DNA of 64,000 bases from NCBI RefSeq assembly GCF_014132355.1, contig NZ_BLZO01000117.1, forward strand, positions 62,001 through 126,000. Direction: 5' to 3'. The notes below the pieces were generated by a model. That model was not told the DNA's origin. It ran no database searches and saw only the letters and a program-made list of their open reading frames with translations. The stretch's first letter is position 1; each line of letters begins with the position of its first letter. This DNA comes from Okeania sp. KiyG1 (lineage in GTDB: Bacteria > Cyanobacteriota > Cyanobacteriia > Cyanobacteriales > Microcoleaceae). Positions 45,241-55,867 of this stretch are shown one piece after another. The position numbers and the translations under genes were made by a program.

Positions 45241-48200
45241 TTATCTGTTCCCTGTTCCCTGTTCCCTGTTCCCTCTTATTGCCAAATTTCTAAACTTAGT
45301 AAACTGGGGGTCAAACAATAACTTAACCGTACCAGTTGGCCCATTCCGATGCTTAGTAATAATCACCTCAGCAATACCCTGGTCTGGAGTATCTGGGGAA
45401 TAATACTCATCCCGATAAAGCATAATAACTAAATCCGCATCTTGTTCAATAGAGTTATGAACAACAATCTCATTCGCCACAAAATTATGTAAACCAGGCA
45501 CAGTTAAGTCAAAAACCTCTGCCTCACCATCTGGTCTTATTTCCACAATTTCATCCCAATTAACATCAATTTGAGTAGGTTTTTCCCACTCAGGAGACTT
45601 AACTACAGACCCTAAATTTCCACCATATTTTTGCCCAAAATCTACTTGAGACAGAAATTGCCCACAATACAATATTGAATATTTAAGCATTTTTTGGTTC
45701 AAAATAGCAAGAGAATCCCCAATATTCAGAGTATTTAACTGTTTCCAACCCCCCATAGAAAAGAAAGGATGATTAGCCGTTGCCCTAATCAATTTTCCTG
45801 AAGAAGTTTGCAAAGAAAATATAGGTTTAACCCCAGTAGAAAAAACCCTACTAACAATAGCCGACTCAAATTTCCTAGTATTTTCATTCAACGCCAAAAC
45901 AGCAAAATTAGACTTACCAACCAGACGATAAATAGGAATTTGTTTACCATCAGCTAAACAAATTAAAGTATCCCCAGTCAAACAACCAGACTCTCTTAAG
46001 TCAGACATCATAGGTCTTTTATTAGTTCGAGACTCCACACTTCTACTAAGTTGAGACAAAGCAATAATCGGTACCGAAAGTTCTCGCGCCAAACCCTTCA
46101 AACTCCGAGTAATTCTTGCCAACTCCAACACTCGATTATCAGTATTACTCCCCTCCATTAACTGTAAATAATCTAATAAAATTAATCCTAACGCCCCACC
46201 TTGTTCGCTTTGTAATTGTCTGACTTTTGAACGAATTTCATTAACAGTAATATTAGGAGTATCATCAATAAAAATTGGCATCTCAGCAAGATTACCAATA
46301 GCGGAAGTTAAAGGTTCCCATTCACTCTGACTAATTCGCCCAGACCGCAATCTATTACTTTCAATTCTTGCTTCACTTGCTAATAGTCTTAATACCAATT
46401 GTTCCTTAGACATTTCTAGGCTAAAAATTGCTACTGGTAATTTGAGATTAGCTGCAATACTATGACCAATATTTACAGCGAAGCTAGTATTGTGAAGGCA
46501 AATATCATTAGCTACAAAATTATGAGTTTCTGGTATGGTCAGATCGTATACTTGTTTTTCTCCTACTGGTTCTATAGAAACAATTTCATCCCAGTAAATA
46601 TCGCTATTTTCTAAATGCTCTGTGCAGAAATGCTCTGGTCTGACTAAATTTAATCTGTCTGAGTAAAAATCCAGATTTTCTGATGGAAGATTTCTCATAT
46701 CTGTCAGAATATTTTTCCCATAGATAGTATCAGTAGTAGTTAAATTATCGGCATTTTTATCTGACTTTCTTTTGACAGTTCTACTTTGGAGCAACTGATT
46801 TTGAGATTCGACAAATTTTTCCACCAGACAGACCAATTTCTTCCAGAAAATTCCTGTATTTTCTAATTGCCCGCTCCAGGAATTCTCTGGTCTGACTAAA
46901 TTTAATCTGTCTGAGTAAAAATCCAGATTTTCTGATGGAAGATTTCTCATATCTGTCAGAATATTTTTCCCATAGATAGTATCAGTATCTGCCAGAAAAT
47001 TTCTTCCACATATAGTATTAGTAGTAGTTAAATTCTCTGAATTTTTAGGAGAGGTTCTTTTCCTAGCTCTACTATTTACCGACTGACTTTTAGATTCAGC
47101 AAATTTTTCCATCATACTCACCAATTTCTTCCAGAAAATTCCTGTATTTTCTAATTGCCCGCTCCAGGAATTCTCTGGTCTGACTAAATTTAATCTGTCT
47201 GAGTAAAAATCCAGATTTTCTGATGGAAGATTTCTCATATCTGTCAGAATATTTTTCCCATAGATAGTATCAGTAGTAGTTAAATTATCGGCATTTTTAT
47301 CTGACTTTCTTTTGACAGTTCTACTTTGGAGCAACTGATTTTGAGATTCGACAAATTTTTCCACCAGACAGACCAATTTCTTCCAGAAAATTCCTGTATT
47401 TTCTAATTGCCCGCTCCAGGAATTCTCTGGTCTGACTAAATTTAATCTGTCTGAGTAAAAATCCAGATTTTCTGATGGAAAATTTCCTATATCTACCAGA
47501 ATATTTTTCCCATAGATAGTATCAGTATCTGCCAGAAAATTTCTTCCACATATAGTATTAGTAGTAGTTAAATTCTCTGAATTTTTAGGAGAGGTTCTTT
47601 TCCTAGCTCTACTATTTACCGACTGACTTTTAGATTCAGCAAATTTTTCCATCATACTCACCAATTTCTTCCAGAAAATTCCTGTATTTTCTAATTGCCC
47701 GCTCCAGGAATTCTCTGGTCTGACTAAATTTAATCTGTCTGAGTAAAAATCCAGATTTTCTGATGGAAGATTTCTCATATCTGTCAGAATATTTTTCCCA
47801 TAGATAGTATCAGTAGTAGTTAAATTATCGGCATTTTTATCTGACTTTCTTTTGACAGTTCTACTTTGGAGCAACTGATTTTGAGATTCGACAAATTTTT
47901 CCACCAGACAGACCAATTTCTTCCAGAAAATTCCTGTATTTTCTAATTGCCCGCTCCAGGAATTCTCTGGTCTGACTAAATTTAATCTGTCTGAGTAAAA
48001 ATCCAGATTTTCTGATGGAAAATTTCCTATATCTACCAGAATATTTTTCCCATAGATAGTATCAGTAGTAGTTAAATTATCGGCATTTTTATCTGACTTT
48101 CTTTTGACAGTTCTACTTTGGAGCAACTGATTTTGAGATTCGACAAAATTTTCCACCAGACAGACCAATTTCTTCCAGAAAATTCCTGTATTTTCTAATT

Positions 48201-50556
48201 GCCCGCTCCAGGAATTCTCTGGTCTGACTAAATTTAATCTGTCCGAGTAAAAATCCAGATTTTCTGATGGAAGATTTCTCATATCTGTCAGAATATTTTT
48301 CCCATAGATAGTATCAGTAGTAGTTAAATTATCGGCATTTTCATCTGACTTTCTTTTGACAGTTCTACTTTGGAGCAACTGATTTTGAGATTCGACAAAA
48401 TTTTCCACCAGACAGACCAATTTCTTCCAGAAAATTCCTGTATTTTCTAATTGCCCGCTCCAGGAATTCTCTGGTCTGACTAAATTTAATCTGTCCGAGT
48501 AAAAATCCAGATTTTCTGATGGAAAATTTCCTATATCTACCAGAAGATTCTTCACACAAATAGTATCAGTAGTAGTTAAATTATCGGATTTTTCTTTGGT
48601 CTTGACTTTTCCATTTCTACCCTCTGCTCTAAGACATCTATATTTGGCAAACTTTTCCATTACAACAAGAACTTTATCCCAAAAAATCTGAGTATTTTTT
48701 AGTTGCTCAACCCAGAAATTATCCTGTCTGAGTACATTTAATCTGTAGGAATGTAAATCTAGATTTATAGATGGAAAATTTTTCATATCTGCCAGAATAT
48801 TTTTCCCGCAGAAAGTCTTAGTAGTAGTGAAATTATCGAAATTTTCCTCGGTCTTGACTTTTCCATTTCTACCCTTTGCCTCAATAAATTTAGATTCGCC
48901 AAACTTTTCCATCACATCAACACTTTCATTCCAGAAAATCTGAGTATTTTCTAATTCCTCAACCCAGGCATTTTCGTTTCTGAGTAAATCCAAACTTTCT
49001 GATGGAACACTACCAATATTTGCCAGAAAGTTTTGTCGAAATAAGGCATCAGTAGTAGTTAAATGCTCGATTTTTTTCTCTGTATTGACTTTTCTATTTT
49101 TGCCCTGTTCCGAAATCATTATAGATGCAGCAAATTTTTCCATCACAACAAGAACTTTATCCCAGAAAACCTCTGTATTTTCTAATTTATCAACCCCAAA
49201 ATTCTCCTGTCTGACTAAATTTAATCTGCTAGAGAGTAAATCTAAGTTTTCTAATGGAAAATTACCAATATCTACCACCAAATTTTTGACTGATACTTTA
49301 TCCGTAATAATTAAATGCCACAAATTTTTCTTCGTCTTTCCTTTTCTATTTTTACCCTCTTCAACCTTTTCAATAGCAGCAATAATTCCAAATCTGAGTA
49401 AAAGATGTTGTACTTGCCTAACCAACTTTTCACTCACCACATAATAACCAAAACATACTCCCCTGCTCTCCAATATTTTTACCCATCCATCCTGGGAAAA
49501 TAAATATCTAATGAATAAAGCTAATTGTGACTTTTCTAATTTAAAGACAATAGGAAAAAGACATAAATTCTCAGAATCAATCAGAGAAACAAACTGATTT
49601 TCTGGAAGAGTTTCATCACCAAAAATATCTAACCGACGGGGTACAGCTATTTTTTCTCCTACCTGCAATTTTGCCAAAGGTTTCCAACCGTTTACCGTTA
49701 GAAAAGGATGAGTAATTGTCGTCTCTACAAATCTTCCTGATTTTGTCGTTACTCTAAAAACTGGCTTAATTCCATCATCAATAAAAGCAGAAGGTTTAGT
49801 AATCTGAAACTTCCAATTTTTGCCTAGAGTTAATAACTCCGTTTCTTGCCTTTGATAAACTTCTGTCAAAGTAATTAAACTGCCATCTTTTTGCAAAACT
49901 AAAGTATCATAAGCAGCACATTTTCCCATTGACGGACGACCAGCAACAATAATTAAATCCGAACGTTGAAAACCTCCAGTCATCGCATCCAAATCGTAAA
50001 AACCACAAGCAAGACCAGGTAAAGCAATTCCCTCATTTCTATCTTCAATTTCCTGAAAAGTATTGATTAAAGTCTCAGAAATAGGAACTAAATCTTGTTG
50101 TGGTTTATCCTGAGTCAGAGCAAATATTTTTTGTTCAGCTTGGTCAAGAATAGTTTTTAATTCAGTAGCTGTTTGAAACCCTAAATCAAAGATTTCATTT
50201 CCCGCTTGAATTAATTTTCTGCGGATATATTTATCAACAACTAAAGCAGCATATTGGTCGATATTAACTGCCGAAACAGTTCGTTCTAATAGTTGAACTA
50301 TTTTTACTTGCCCGCCAATTTTTTCTAATTGATTATAGTCAGTAAGCCAACTGGTAACAGTCATTAAATCCGTAGGTTTGCCCTGATTATAAAGTTGCCA
50401 CATTGCCTTATAAAGAATTTGATGAGCTTCAATGGCAAAAAACTCTGGACGCAATAACTCTGTTACTCGACTAATAGCTTCTGGATCGAGGAGAATACCA
50501 CCTAAAATAGCTTCTTCCGCTTCAATATTTTGGGGAGGTAGGCGATCGCTAGACAT
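45241..50556 (-). CDS. dnaB: Replicative DNA helicase DnaB containing two inteins
   Basis: The 1771-codon frame encodes a normal DnaB of about 450 residues once two inteins are removed. The N-terminal domain (MSSDRLPPQNIEAEEAILGG) is followed by the RecA-like motor with Walker A GRPSMGK/TS split by intein 1. Walker B is LGLILLDYLQLM, and the arginine-finger region is after intein 2. DnaB is the hexameric ring that unwinds DNA at the fork, so splicing must work for the cell to live. The last residues (RGNREQGTGNR) come from GGGAACA repeats that run over the normal end of the gene. rplI lies upstream on the same strand, a common pairing in bacteria. Confidence 0.97.
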   Translation of the reverse strand: MSSDRLPPQNIEAEEAILGGILLDPEAISRVTELLRPEFFAIEAHQILYKAMWQLYNQGKPTDLMTVTSWLTDYNQLEKIGGQVKIVQLLERTVSAVNIDQYAALVVDKYIRRKLIQAGNEIFDLGFQTATELKTILDQAEQKIFALTQDKPQQDLVPISETLINTFQEIEDRNEGIALPGLACGFYDLDAMTGGFQRSDLIIVAGRPSMGKCAAYDTLVLQKDGSLITLTEVYQRQETELLTLGKNWKFQITKPSAFIDDGIKPVFRVTTKSGRFVETTITHPFLTVNGWKPLAKLQVGEKIAVPRRLDIFGDETLPENQFVSLIDSENLCLFPIVFKLEKSQLALFIRYLFSQDGWVKILESRGVCFGYYVVSEKLVRQVQHLLLRFGIIAAIEKVEEGKNRKGKTKKNLWHLIITDKVSVKNLVVDIGNFPLENLDLLSSRLNLVRQENFGVDKLENTEVFWDKVLVVMEKFAASIMISEQGKNRKVNTEKKIEHLTTTDALFRQNFLANIGSVPSESLDLLRNENAWVEELENTQIFWNESVDVMEKFGESKFIEAKGRNGKVKTEENFDNFTTTKTFCGKNILADMKNFPSINLDLHSYRLNVLRQDNFWVEQLKNTQIFWDKVLVVMEKFAKYRCLRAEGRNGKVKTKEKSDNLTTTDTICVKNLLVDIGNFPSENLDFYSDRLNLVRPENSWSGQLENTGIFWKKLVCLVENFVESQNQLLQSRTVKRKSDENADNLTTTDTIYGKNILTDMRNLPSENLDFYSDRLNLVRPENSWSGQLENTGIFWKKLVCLVENFVESQNQLLQSRTVKRKSDKNADNLTTTDTIYGKNILVDIGNFPSENLDFYSDRLNLVRPENSWSGQLENTGIFWKKLVCLVEKFVESQNQLLQSRTVKRKSDKNADNLTTTDTIYGKNILTDMRNLPSENLDFYSDRLNLVRPENSWSGQLENTGIFWKKLVSMMEKFAESKSQSVNSRARKRTSPKNSENLTTTNTICGRNFLADTDTIYGKNILVDIGNFPSENLDFYSDRLNLVRPENSWSGQLENTGIFWKKLVCLVEKFVESQNQLLQSRTVKRKSDKNADNLTTTDTIYGKNILTDMRNLPSENLDFYSDRLNLVRPENSWSGQLENTGIFWKKLVSMMEKFAESKSQSVNSRARKRTSPKNSENLTTTNTICGRNFLADTDTIYGKNILTDMRNLPSENLDFYSDRLNLVRPENSWSGQLENTGIFWKKLVCLVEKFVESQNQLLQSRTVKRKSDKNADNLTTTDTIYGKNILTDMRNLPSENLDFYSDRLNLVRPEHFCTEHLENSDIYWDEIVSIEPVGEKQVYDLTIPETHNFVANDICLHNTSFAVNIGHSIAANLKLPVAIFSLEMSKEQLVLRLLASEARIESNRLRSGRISQSEWEPLTSAIGNLAEMPIFIDDTPNITVNEIRSKVRQLQSEQGGALGLILLDYLQLMEGSNTDNRVLELARITRSLKGLARELSVPIIALSQLSRSVESRTNKRPMMSDLRESGCLTGDTLICLADGKQIPIYRLVGKSNFAVLALNENTRKFESAIVSRVFSTGVKPIFSLQTSSGKLIRATANHPFFSMGGWKQLNTLNIGDSLAILNQKMLKYSILYCGQFLSQVDFGQKYGGNLGSVVKSPEWEKPTQIDVNWDEIVEIRPDGEAEVFDLTVPGLHNFVANEIVVHNSIEQDADLVIMLYRDEYYSPDTPDQGIAEVIITKHRNGPTGTVKLLFDPQFTKFRNLAIRGNREQGTGNR
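45454..45984 (-). other. Mini-intein (177 residues) in the second DnaB site
   Basis: Inserted between MSDLRESG and SIEQDADLVIML. It starts CLTGDTLICL and ends VANEIVVHN before Ser. It carries the TANHPFFSMGGW block and VFDLTVPGLHNFV block and has no endonuclease. All residues needed for splicing are present. This site is a known intein site in cyanobacterial DnaB. Confidence 0.95.
46489..49920 (-). other. Giant intein (1144 residues) in the Walker A site of DnaB
   Basis: Begins with Cys (CAAYDTLVL) directly after GRPSMGK and ends VANDICLHN before Thr of TSFAVN. Splicing blocks are intact: the N-block, the TITHPFLTVNGW block with TxxH, the VYDLTIPETHNFV block and the terminal His-Asn. After about 170 residues a weak LAGLIDADG-like remnant is visible (LALFIRYLFSQDGWV, LVRQVQHLLLRFGI). 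The rest of the endonuclease is replaced by tandem repeats. I recall a published DnaB intein with large tandem repeats from Trichodesmium erythraeum, and this is evidently that intein or a close relative. Confidence 0.95.
46620..49300 (-). repeat. Tandem repeats within DnaB intein 1
   Basis: The unit is 84 codons (252 bases): TTTDTIYGKNIL, PSENLDFYSDRLNLVRPENS, GQLENTGIFWKKLV, then QSRTVKRKSDKNADNL. Eight nearly identical copies lie on the C-terminal side, some in a longer form with an extra NTICGRNFLAD stretch. The long and short forms alternate as a higher-order repeat of about 540 bases. Three or four older, diverged copies lie towards the N-terminal side (SRLNLVRQENFG; SESLDLLRNENAW; SYRLNVLRQDNFW). 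The frame is never broken. Confidence 0.95.
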
Positions 50557-50831
50557 CTATGATTTACCTACAATTATTTAAAATTTATTTGAAAAGGGAA
50601 TAGGGAGTAGGGACTGGAGTTTAAATTACTCTGGTAGAAAAATCCATACTCAATCCAATTGCTGAATATTACAGTTGGACTAAAGTCAAAAGTCAAAGAC
50701 TGTAGATCAAAAGATACTTACGCATTTTCGAGTCATAAAATCTAGATTTAGTGTGGCACTAGAGTATTTTTTTGCATAACTTCTAATTTCTTTTTAACTT
50801 TTAACTTTTGACTTTTGACTTTTGACTTTAA

Positions 50832-51290
50832 TTAGCTACCTACTACTTGAATCTCTACTTCAGCAGTTACCTCGGGATGAAGTTTAATTTGAGCTTTGTA
50901 GAATCCAACTTTACTAATTTCTGGCAAAGTCACGCCACGTCTATCAATTTCTTGACTCGTATTTTCCTTAATTACATCCACTAATTCTCTATCAGTAACG
51001 GTACCAAAAATCGCATCATTTTCACCAACTTGTTTGGCAATTTTAAAGCGACCAACTGTTTCCAAAGCTGTCTTTTGAGCTTCTGCTGCTTGCTTCAATT
51101 CTATTTGTCTTTGTCGTTCTTGTTCTTTACGGCGTTCTACTTGTTTAAGAACACCTGGAGTAGTACGAAAAGCAATTTTCTGAGGAATCAAATAGTTACG
51201 AGCATAACCAGGAGCTACTTCTACCACATCTCCCGATACTCCTAATTTTTTGACATCTTGATTTAGGACTACCTGCAATTTTTTGGCCAT
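50832..51290 (-). CDS. rplI: 50S ribosomal protein L9
   Basis: Start at [15 protein letters not shown] (152 residues). The two globular ends of L9 are clear, with [20 protein letters not shown] in the rRNA-binding N-terminal domain, a long connecting helix ([20 protein letters not shown]) and the C-terminal domain. It binds 23S rRNA and helps keep the frame. It precedes dnaB on the same strand with a gap of about 275 bases that contains CTTTTGA heptamers, so the usual rplI-dnaB order is kept. Confidence 0.97.
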   Translation of the reverse strand: MAKKLQVVLNQDVKKLGVSGDVVEVAPGYARNYLIPQKIAFRTTPGVLKQVERRKEQERQRQIELKQAAEAQKTALETVGRFKIAKQVGENDAIFGTVTDRELVDVIKENTSQEIDRRGVTLPEISKVGFYKAQIKLHPEVTAEVEIQVVGS

Positions 51291-51465
51291 GATTTTAATT
51301 GGAAAATTTTTACTACAAACTTTAATTATATAGCAGTTCTCATAAGTCGTGAGGTATATCATTCCTTTTCTTTAGGAAATAGGGAACTAGAAAAGAAAAA
51401 ATATAGGTGTACCTCCAAAGCTTGAGAAACTCTATATCTTCAATAATTTAGAATGCGCGAATTAA

Positions 51466-51680
51466 GAATGCGCGAATTAAGAATTACCTCTCCTTTAAAA
51501 CGGAATTGATTGACTAATCATGAAATTTTTTCTTCTCTTGGTCGATTGGATATGGCGAGGAGACCTGCTCTTATCAGAGCCGCTCCGAATTGCGCCATCC
51601 CACCCTACGGGAAGCTCCGCTACGACCGCTTTTTATCCCCTTAAAAGGGGAGGCTTTATACCACAATTTTTCGGTAATTA
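51466..51680. repeat. Long inverted core-plus-heptamer element
   Basis: Starts with GCGCGAATTAAGAAT repeats and AATTACCTCTCCTTTAAAA, contains TGGATATGGCGAGGAGACC and two palindromic pieces (GAGCCGCTCCGAATTGCGCC; CTACGGGAAGCTCCGCTACG), then the CCCCTTAAAAGGGGAGG core, and ends TTTTTCGGTAATT. It lies between rplI and the first proX-like gene. Confidence 0.75.
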
Positions 51681-51887
51681 AAAAAAAACAACAGAAAGCC
51701 AGAAGAGATAATTTACAAAATGAATCAATTCATTTAAGCTACAGTCTTAGCTGATAGTAACTAGGGAAAATAACTAGAATTAACAATTAAGTCCTAATTC
51801 TTCTTACTTAACCAGAAAATGTTTAGCCTGAATCAAGCTAAAAATTATCAGATTTATTGAGTATAATTTTTTTTTAATCAAGTCAAA

Positions 51888-52919
51888 ATGAAACCAAAAT
51901 TATTCAAAATTATTTTAGGAACAATCCTGACCAGCTTGTTAATAGTTTTTACTTCCTGTCAACAAGTTCCTACTGCTCAAATTATTACTATTAGGAGTGC
52001 TTACAATACTGGTTGGGTAGAAGAGTTATTTCAAACTTCTGTCGTTAATATAGGTTTAGAAAAACTGGGTTATCAGATAGAAAAGCCAAAAGAAATTGAT
52101 TATCCGGCGCTTTATATTTCCATAGCTAATGGAGACTTAGACTATAGTGTTGTTTACTATCAACCAGGACACAAACAATTCTTTGAAAATGCTGGTGGTG
52201 AAGAAAAGTTAGAGGGAGTAGGAATTTTAACTGCTAATGGCATCCAAGGATATCAAATCGATAAAAAAACCGCGGATAAATATAACATTACTAACATTGA
52301 ACAATTAAAAGATCCAGAAATAGCCAAGCTTTTTGACTCAGATAAAGATGGTCAGGCAAATTTAGTTGGTTGTAATCCTGGTTGGGGTTGTGAATTAGCC
52401 ATAGACCATCACATTGAAGATTATGGACTAGAAGATACTGTAGAACATAATCGAGGCCAATATACAGTACTTTTGGCAGATGCTGTTACTCGTTATCAGA
52501 GAGGTGAATCTATTCTTTATTATGCCTATAATCCTCACTGGATATCTGCAGTTTTAAAACCAGGAGAAGATGTAGTTTGGTTAGAAGTTCCTTTTACTTC
52601 TTTACCAGAACCTATGGAAAATTTTACTGAAAAAGATACATCAGTAGATGGTAAAAATCTTGGTCTTCCTAAAAGCGATCAGGGTATTGTTGCTAATAAA
52701 AAATTCCTAGAAAATAATCCAGTTGCTCAAAAATGGTTTGAATTAGTTGAGATTTCAGTTGCTGATATGAATAAGGAAAGTTTACGCATCAAAAATGGAG
52801 AAGATAAACCAGAAGATATTTTTCGTCATGCTCAAGAATGGGTAAAAAATCATCAGCAAAAATATGATAGTTGGTTGGAATTAGCAAGACAAGAAGCTAG
52901 TTCAACAATTAATAATTAA
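51888..52919 (+). CDS. Betaine ABC transporter substrate-binding lipoprotein (ProX-like), copy 1
   Basis: A 343-residue lipoprotein: signal peptide with lipobox FTSC, then an OpuAC/ProX-type binding fold (ITIRSAYNTGWVEELFQ, LGYQIEKPKEIDYPALYISI, VGCNPGWGCE, LYYAYNPHWISAVLKPGEDVVWLEVP). It should capture glycine betaine or a similar quaternary amine outside the cell and hand it to a permease. The aromatic residues YY, W and Y that would form the cage are present. The permease and ATPase genes are not in this window. Three further copies follow in the same direction. Trichodesmium is known to use a betaine compatible solute, which fits. Confidence 0.85.
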   Translation: MKPKLFKIILGTILTSLLIVFTSCQQVPTAQIITIRSAYNTGWVEELFQTSVVNIGLEKLGYQIEKPKEIDYPALYISIANGDLDYSVVYYQPGHKQFFENAGGEEKLEGVGILTANGIQGYQIDKKTADKYNITNIEQLKDPEIAKLFDSDKDGQANLVGCNPGWGCELAIDHHIEDYGLEDTVEHNRGQYTVLLADAVTRYQRGESILYYAYNPHWISAVLKPGEDVVWLEVPFTSLPEPMENFTEKDTSVDGKNLGLPKSDQGIVANKKFLENNPVAQKWFELVEISVADMNKESLRIKNGEDKPEDIFRHAQEWVKNHQQKYDSWLELARQEASSTINN

Positions 52920-53211
52920 TAATTAATTATTAATTATTACCTCTTCTTTTCCAGGAGATGATTGACTAGAAGTTAAAAGCAGTGACAATAGGTTCCAGGA
53001 CGGTTCCAGACGCACCGATGGTAAAACGGACTGTGCAAATGTTTCGGGTAAACTTCGTGGTAGTCATACCCTGGATAACTTCGTTCATTCTGAATTCTGT
53101 TTGCGGACCATGACAAACGGAAATTCTAAATTCTTAACCGTCAACATTAGTACCTCATAACTTCAGAACTTGCTGTAAATATTTAGTATTGAGAGTAGTA
53201 AAATACTATTA

Positions 53212-54273
53212 ATGAATAATGAAAATTTTCTCAATCAAACAACAATGAAACAAAAACATATCAAAATTATTTTGGGAACCATCCTGACAAGCTTATTAGT
53301 AATTTTTACTTCCTGTCAACAAGTGCCCACTTCTTCTGAAAATGTCACTATTCGTAGTGCAAATAGTACCTGGATACAAGAATTATTTCAAACCGAAGTA
53401 GTAAATATAGGTTTAGAAAAACTCGGCTATCAAGTTGAAAGACCAAAACAAATTGAATATCCAGCAATTTATATTTCTCTTGCCAATGGAGATTTAGAAT
53501 ATAGCACTGTTTACTATGAACCACAACACAATGAATTCTTTGAAAATGCTGGTGGTGAAGAAAAGTTAGAGAAAGTTGGAAAATTAACTCCCGATGGAAT
53601 ACAAAGATATGAAATAGACAAAAAAACAGCCGATAAATATAATATTACTAACATTGAACAATTAAAAGATCCAGAAATAGCCAAACTTTTTGATTCCGAT
53701 GGAGATGGCAAAGCAAATTTAGTTGGTTGTAATCCTGGTTGGTCTTGTGAATTAGTTATCAATCATCATCTTAAAGCTTATGAATTAGAAGATACTGTAG
53801 AACATAATCAAGGACAATATGAAATTCTCTTGGCAGACGCAATGACTCGTTATGAACAAGGAAAACCAATTCTTTATTATGCTTACGAACCTCATTGGAT
53901 ATCGACAGTTTTAAAACCAAATGAAAATGTAGTTTCGCTGGAAGTTCCTTTCACTTCCTTACCAAAATCTATGGGAAATTTTAGTGAAAAAGATACATCA
54001 GCAGATGGAAAAAATCTTGGCTTTCCCTTGCTCCAACAGCGCATAGTAGCTAATCAAAAATTCCTAGAAGCTAACCCAGTTGCGAAACGATGGTTTGAGT
54101 TAGTTGAAATTCCAATTGTGGATATGAATGCTGAAAGTTTACGCATCAAAGAGGGTGAAGATACACCAGAAGATATTTTGCGCCATGCTCAAGAATGGAT
54201 AAAAAATAATCAACAAAGATATGATAGTTGGTTAGAAACAGCAAGACAAGGGAAGGAACAAGAAATAAACTAA
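53212..54273 (+). CDS. Betaine ABC transporter substrate-binding lipoprotein (ProX-like), copy 2
   Basis: The frame starts MNNENFLNQTTMKQKHIKI; the better start is probably the second Met (MKQKHIKIILG at 53245), matching copy 1. Lipobox FTSC, the same fold and cage residues, and GCNPGWSCE in place of GCNPGWGCE. It is clearly a tandem duplicate of copy 1. Intact. The 290 bases between copies 1 and 2 hold a repeat element with palindromic pieces. Confidence 0.85.
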   Translation: MNNENFLNQTTMKQKHIKIILGTILTSLLVIFTSCQQVPTSSENVTIRSANSTWIQELFQTEVVNIGLEKLGYQVERPKQIEYPAIYISLANGDLEYSTVYYEPQHNEFFENAGGEEKLEKVGKLTPDGIQRYEIDKKTADKYNITNIEQLKDPEIAKLFDSDGDGKANLVGCNPGWSCELVINHHLKAYELEDTVEHNQGQYEILLADAMTRYEQGKPILYYAYEPHWISTVLKPNENVVSLEVPFTSLPKSMGNFSEKDTSADGKNLGFPLLQQRIVANQKFLEANPVAKRWFELVEIPIVDMNAESLRIKEGEDTPEDILRHAQEWIKNNQQRYDSWLETARQGKEQEIN

Positions 54274-54758
54274 AAAAAAGGGTTTCAGTATTTCAATAAA
54301 TCTGAAAAGCCATAAATCAAAGCTGAGACTATAGCAATTTCATTTGAGTTGTGTAAAAAATGTCGCTTTTAGGTAGTAAATTAAAAGGCTTTGTAGGGTT
54401 TTTTACTATTACTAAATTGCCAAATCTTGTTTGATACTAAATCTGGCGATCGACATAACCAATATTTATGAAGGTAAGGCCCTTATGCTAAGGACATCTA
54501 TGCTTAAGGGTTAGAGAATAATTTTAAAAAATTCCTTTTGAAAACCGGATTTTGTATGACATCTCATTTGAAAATACTATAGACTAAAATAATTAATACC
54601 ATTTCTCTAGTAAGCTACATTTTATATTAAATATGACAATCGTCGATCAAATTAAGGTCTGAGACATAATTATTCAGCGCATTTTTATACAAAAATTGTA
54701 TAGGCAAAAACTCAGAAAAATAAAATTTTAAATCCTTTGTTATTTCTATAGCACTAGG

Positions 54759-55012
<254 letters not shown>

Positions 55013-55307
55013 CTTAGGACAATAAATTTGGGCTGAAAGGGAACAGGGAATAGGTAAATTTCCTAACCTTAATACCTAACACTGTAGTAATTTAAAGATA
55101 AGTTTTTCATGAAAAATTGACTCAAAAAACATGAGCAACTTCTGAATATACAAGAATTAATAACTAAATTAATAACGCATTTTAATCCACACTACGAATT
55201 TAAGTTCATAAGCAAAATTAATTACACATCCTATTGACTTCCTATCCCCAGTTAAGTGTTCCCTCTCTCAACTAGGAAATTTACTTTACACAACTACTTA
55301 TAAATCA

Positions 55308-55555
55308 ATGAAACAAAAATTCCTCAAAATTATTTTAGGAACTATCCTGAGCAGCTTATTAATAATTTTCACTTCCTGTCAAAAATCTCCTCCTGAAATA
55401 GTTAGCATTCGTAGCGCTCATAGTAACTGGATAGTAACTGGATAGAAGAGTTATTTCAAACTAATATTGTCAATATAGGTCTAGAAAAACTCGGCTACAC
55501 AATCGAAAAACCTAAAGAAATTGGATGCCCCGCTATTTATATTAATAAATATAGA
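55308..55555 (+). pseudogene. ProX-like copy 3, truncated
   Basis: Keeps the start (MKQKFLKIILGTILSSLL), lipobox FTSC and the RSAHSNW region. An 11-base tandem duplication (AGTAACTGGAT) then causes a frame shift and stop. Homology continues in another frame (LFQTNIVNIGLEKLGYTIEK) and ends abruptly after about 250 bases, where unrelated sequence starts. Confidence 0.85.
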
Positions 55556-55867
55556 CTGTTTCAGCCAGCTTTTAGGCGTAAATATAAATTATGATTCAAT
55601 TAGTAAAGCTTTGATTTCCAACTAAAAGGAATAGCGGATGGCTGAGAGCTGATAGCTGGATGCTTACAAAAAATAAGCCGAGGTGAAATTTAAAACATTG
55701 AGTTCTCAGCTTATTTATAAATAAGTATAAAGAAGGTAAAAAACGGAATTCAATAGATTTTAAAATTCTGAAAAAGGATGATACTAATTTATAAAACGCT
55801 ATAATTTTGTAATCAATCGAGTCGTAAACTACCAGATATTAAATATTTTTCAATCAATCAAACCACA

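Noticed and set aside
46489-49920. The 1771-codon dnaB frame as a gene fusion or assembly error
   Set aside because: Splicing motifs at both ends of each insert are intact, and removing both leaves a normal-length DnaB.
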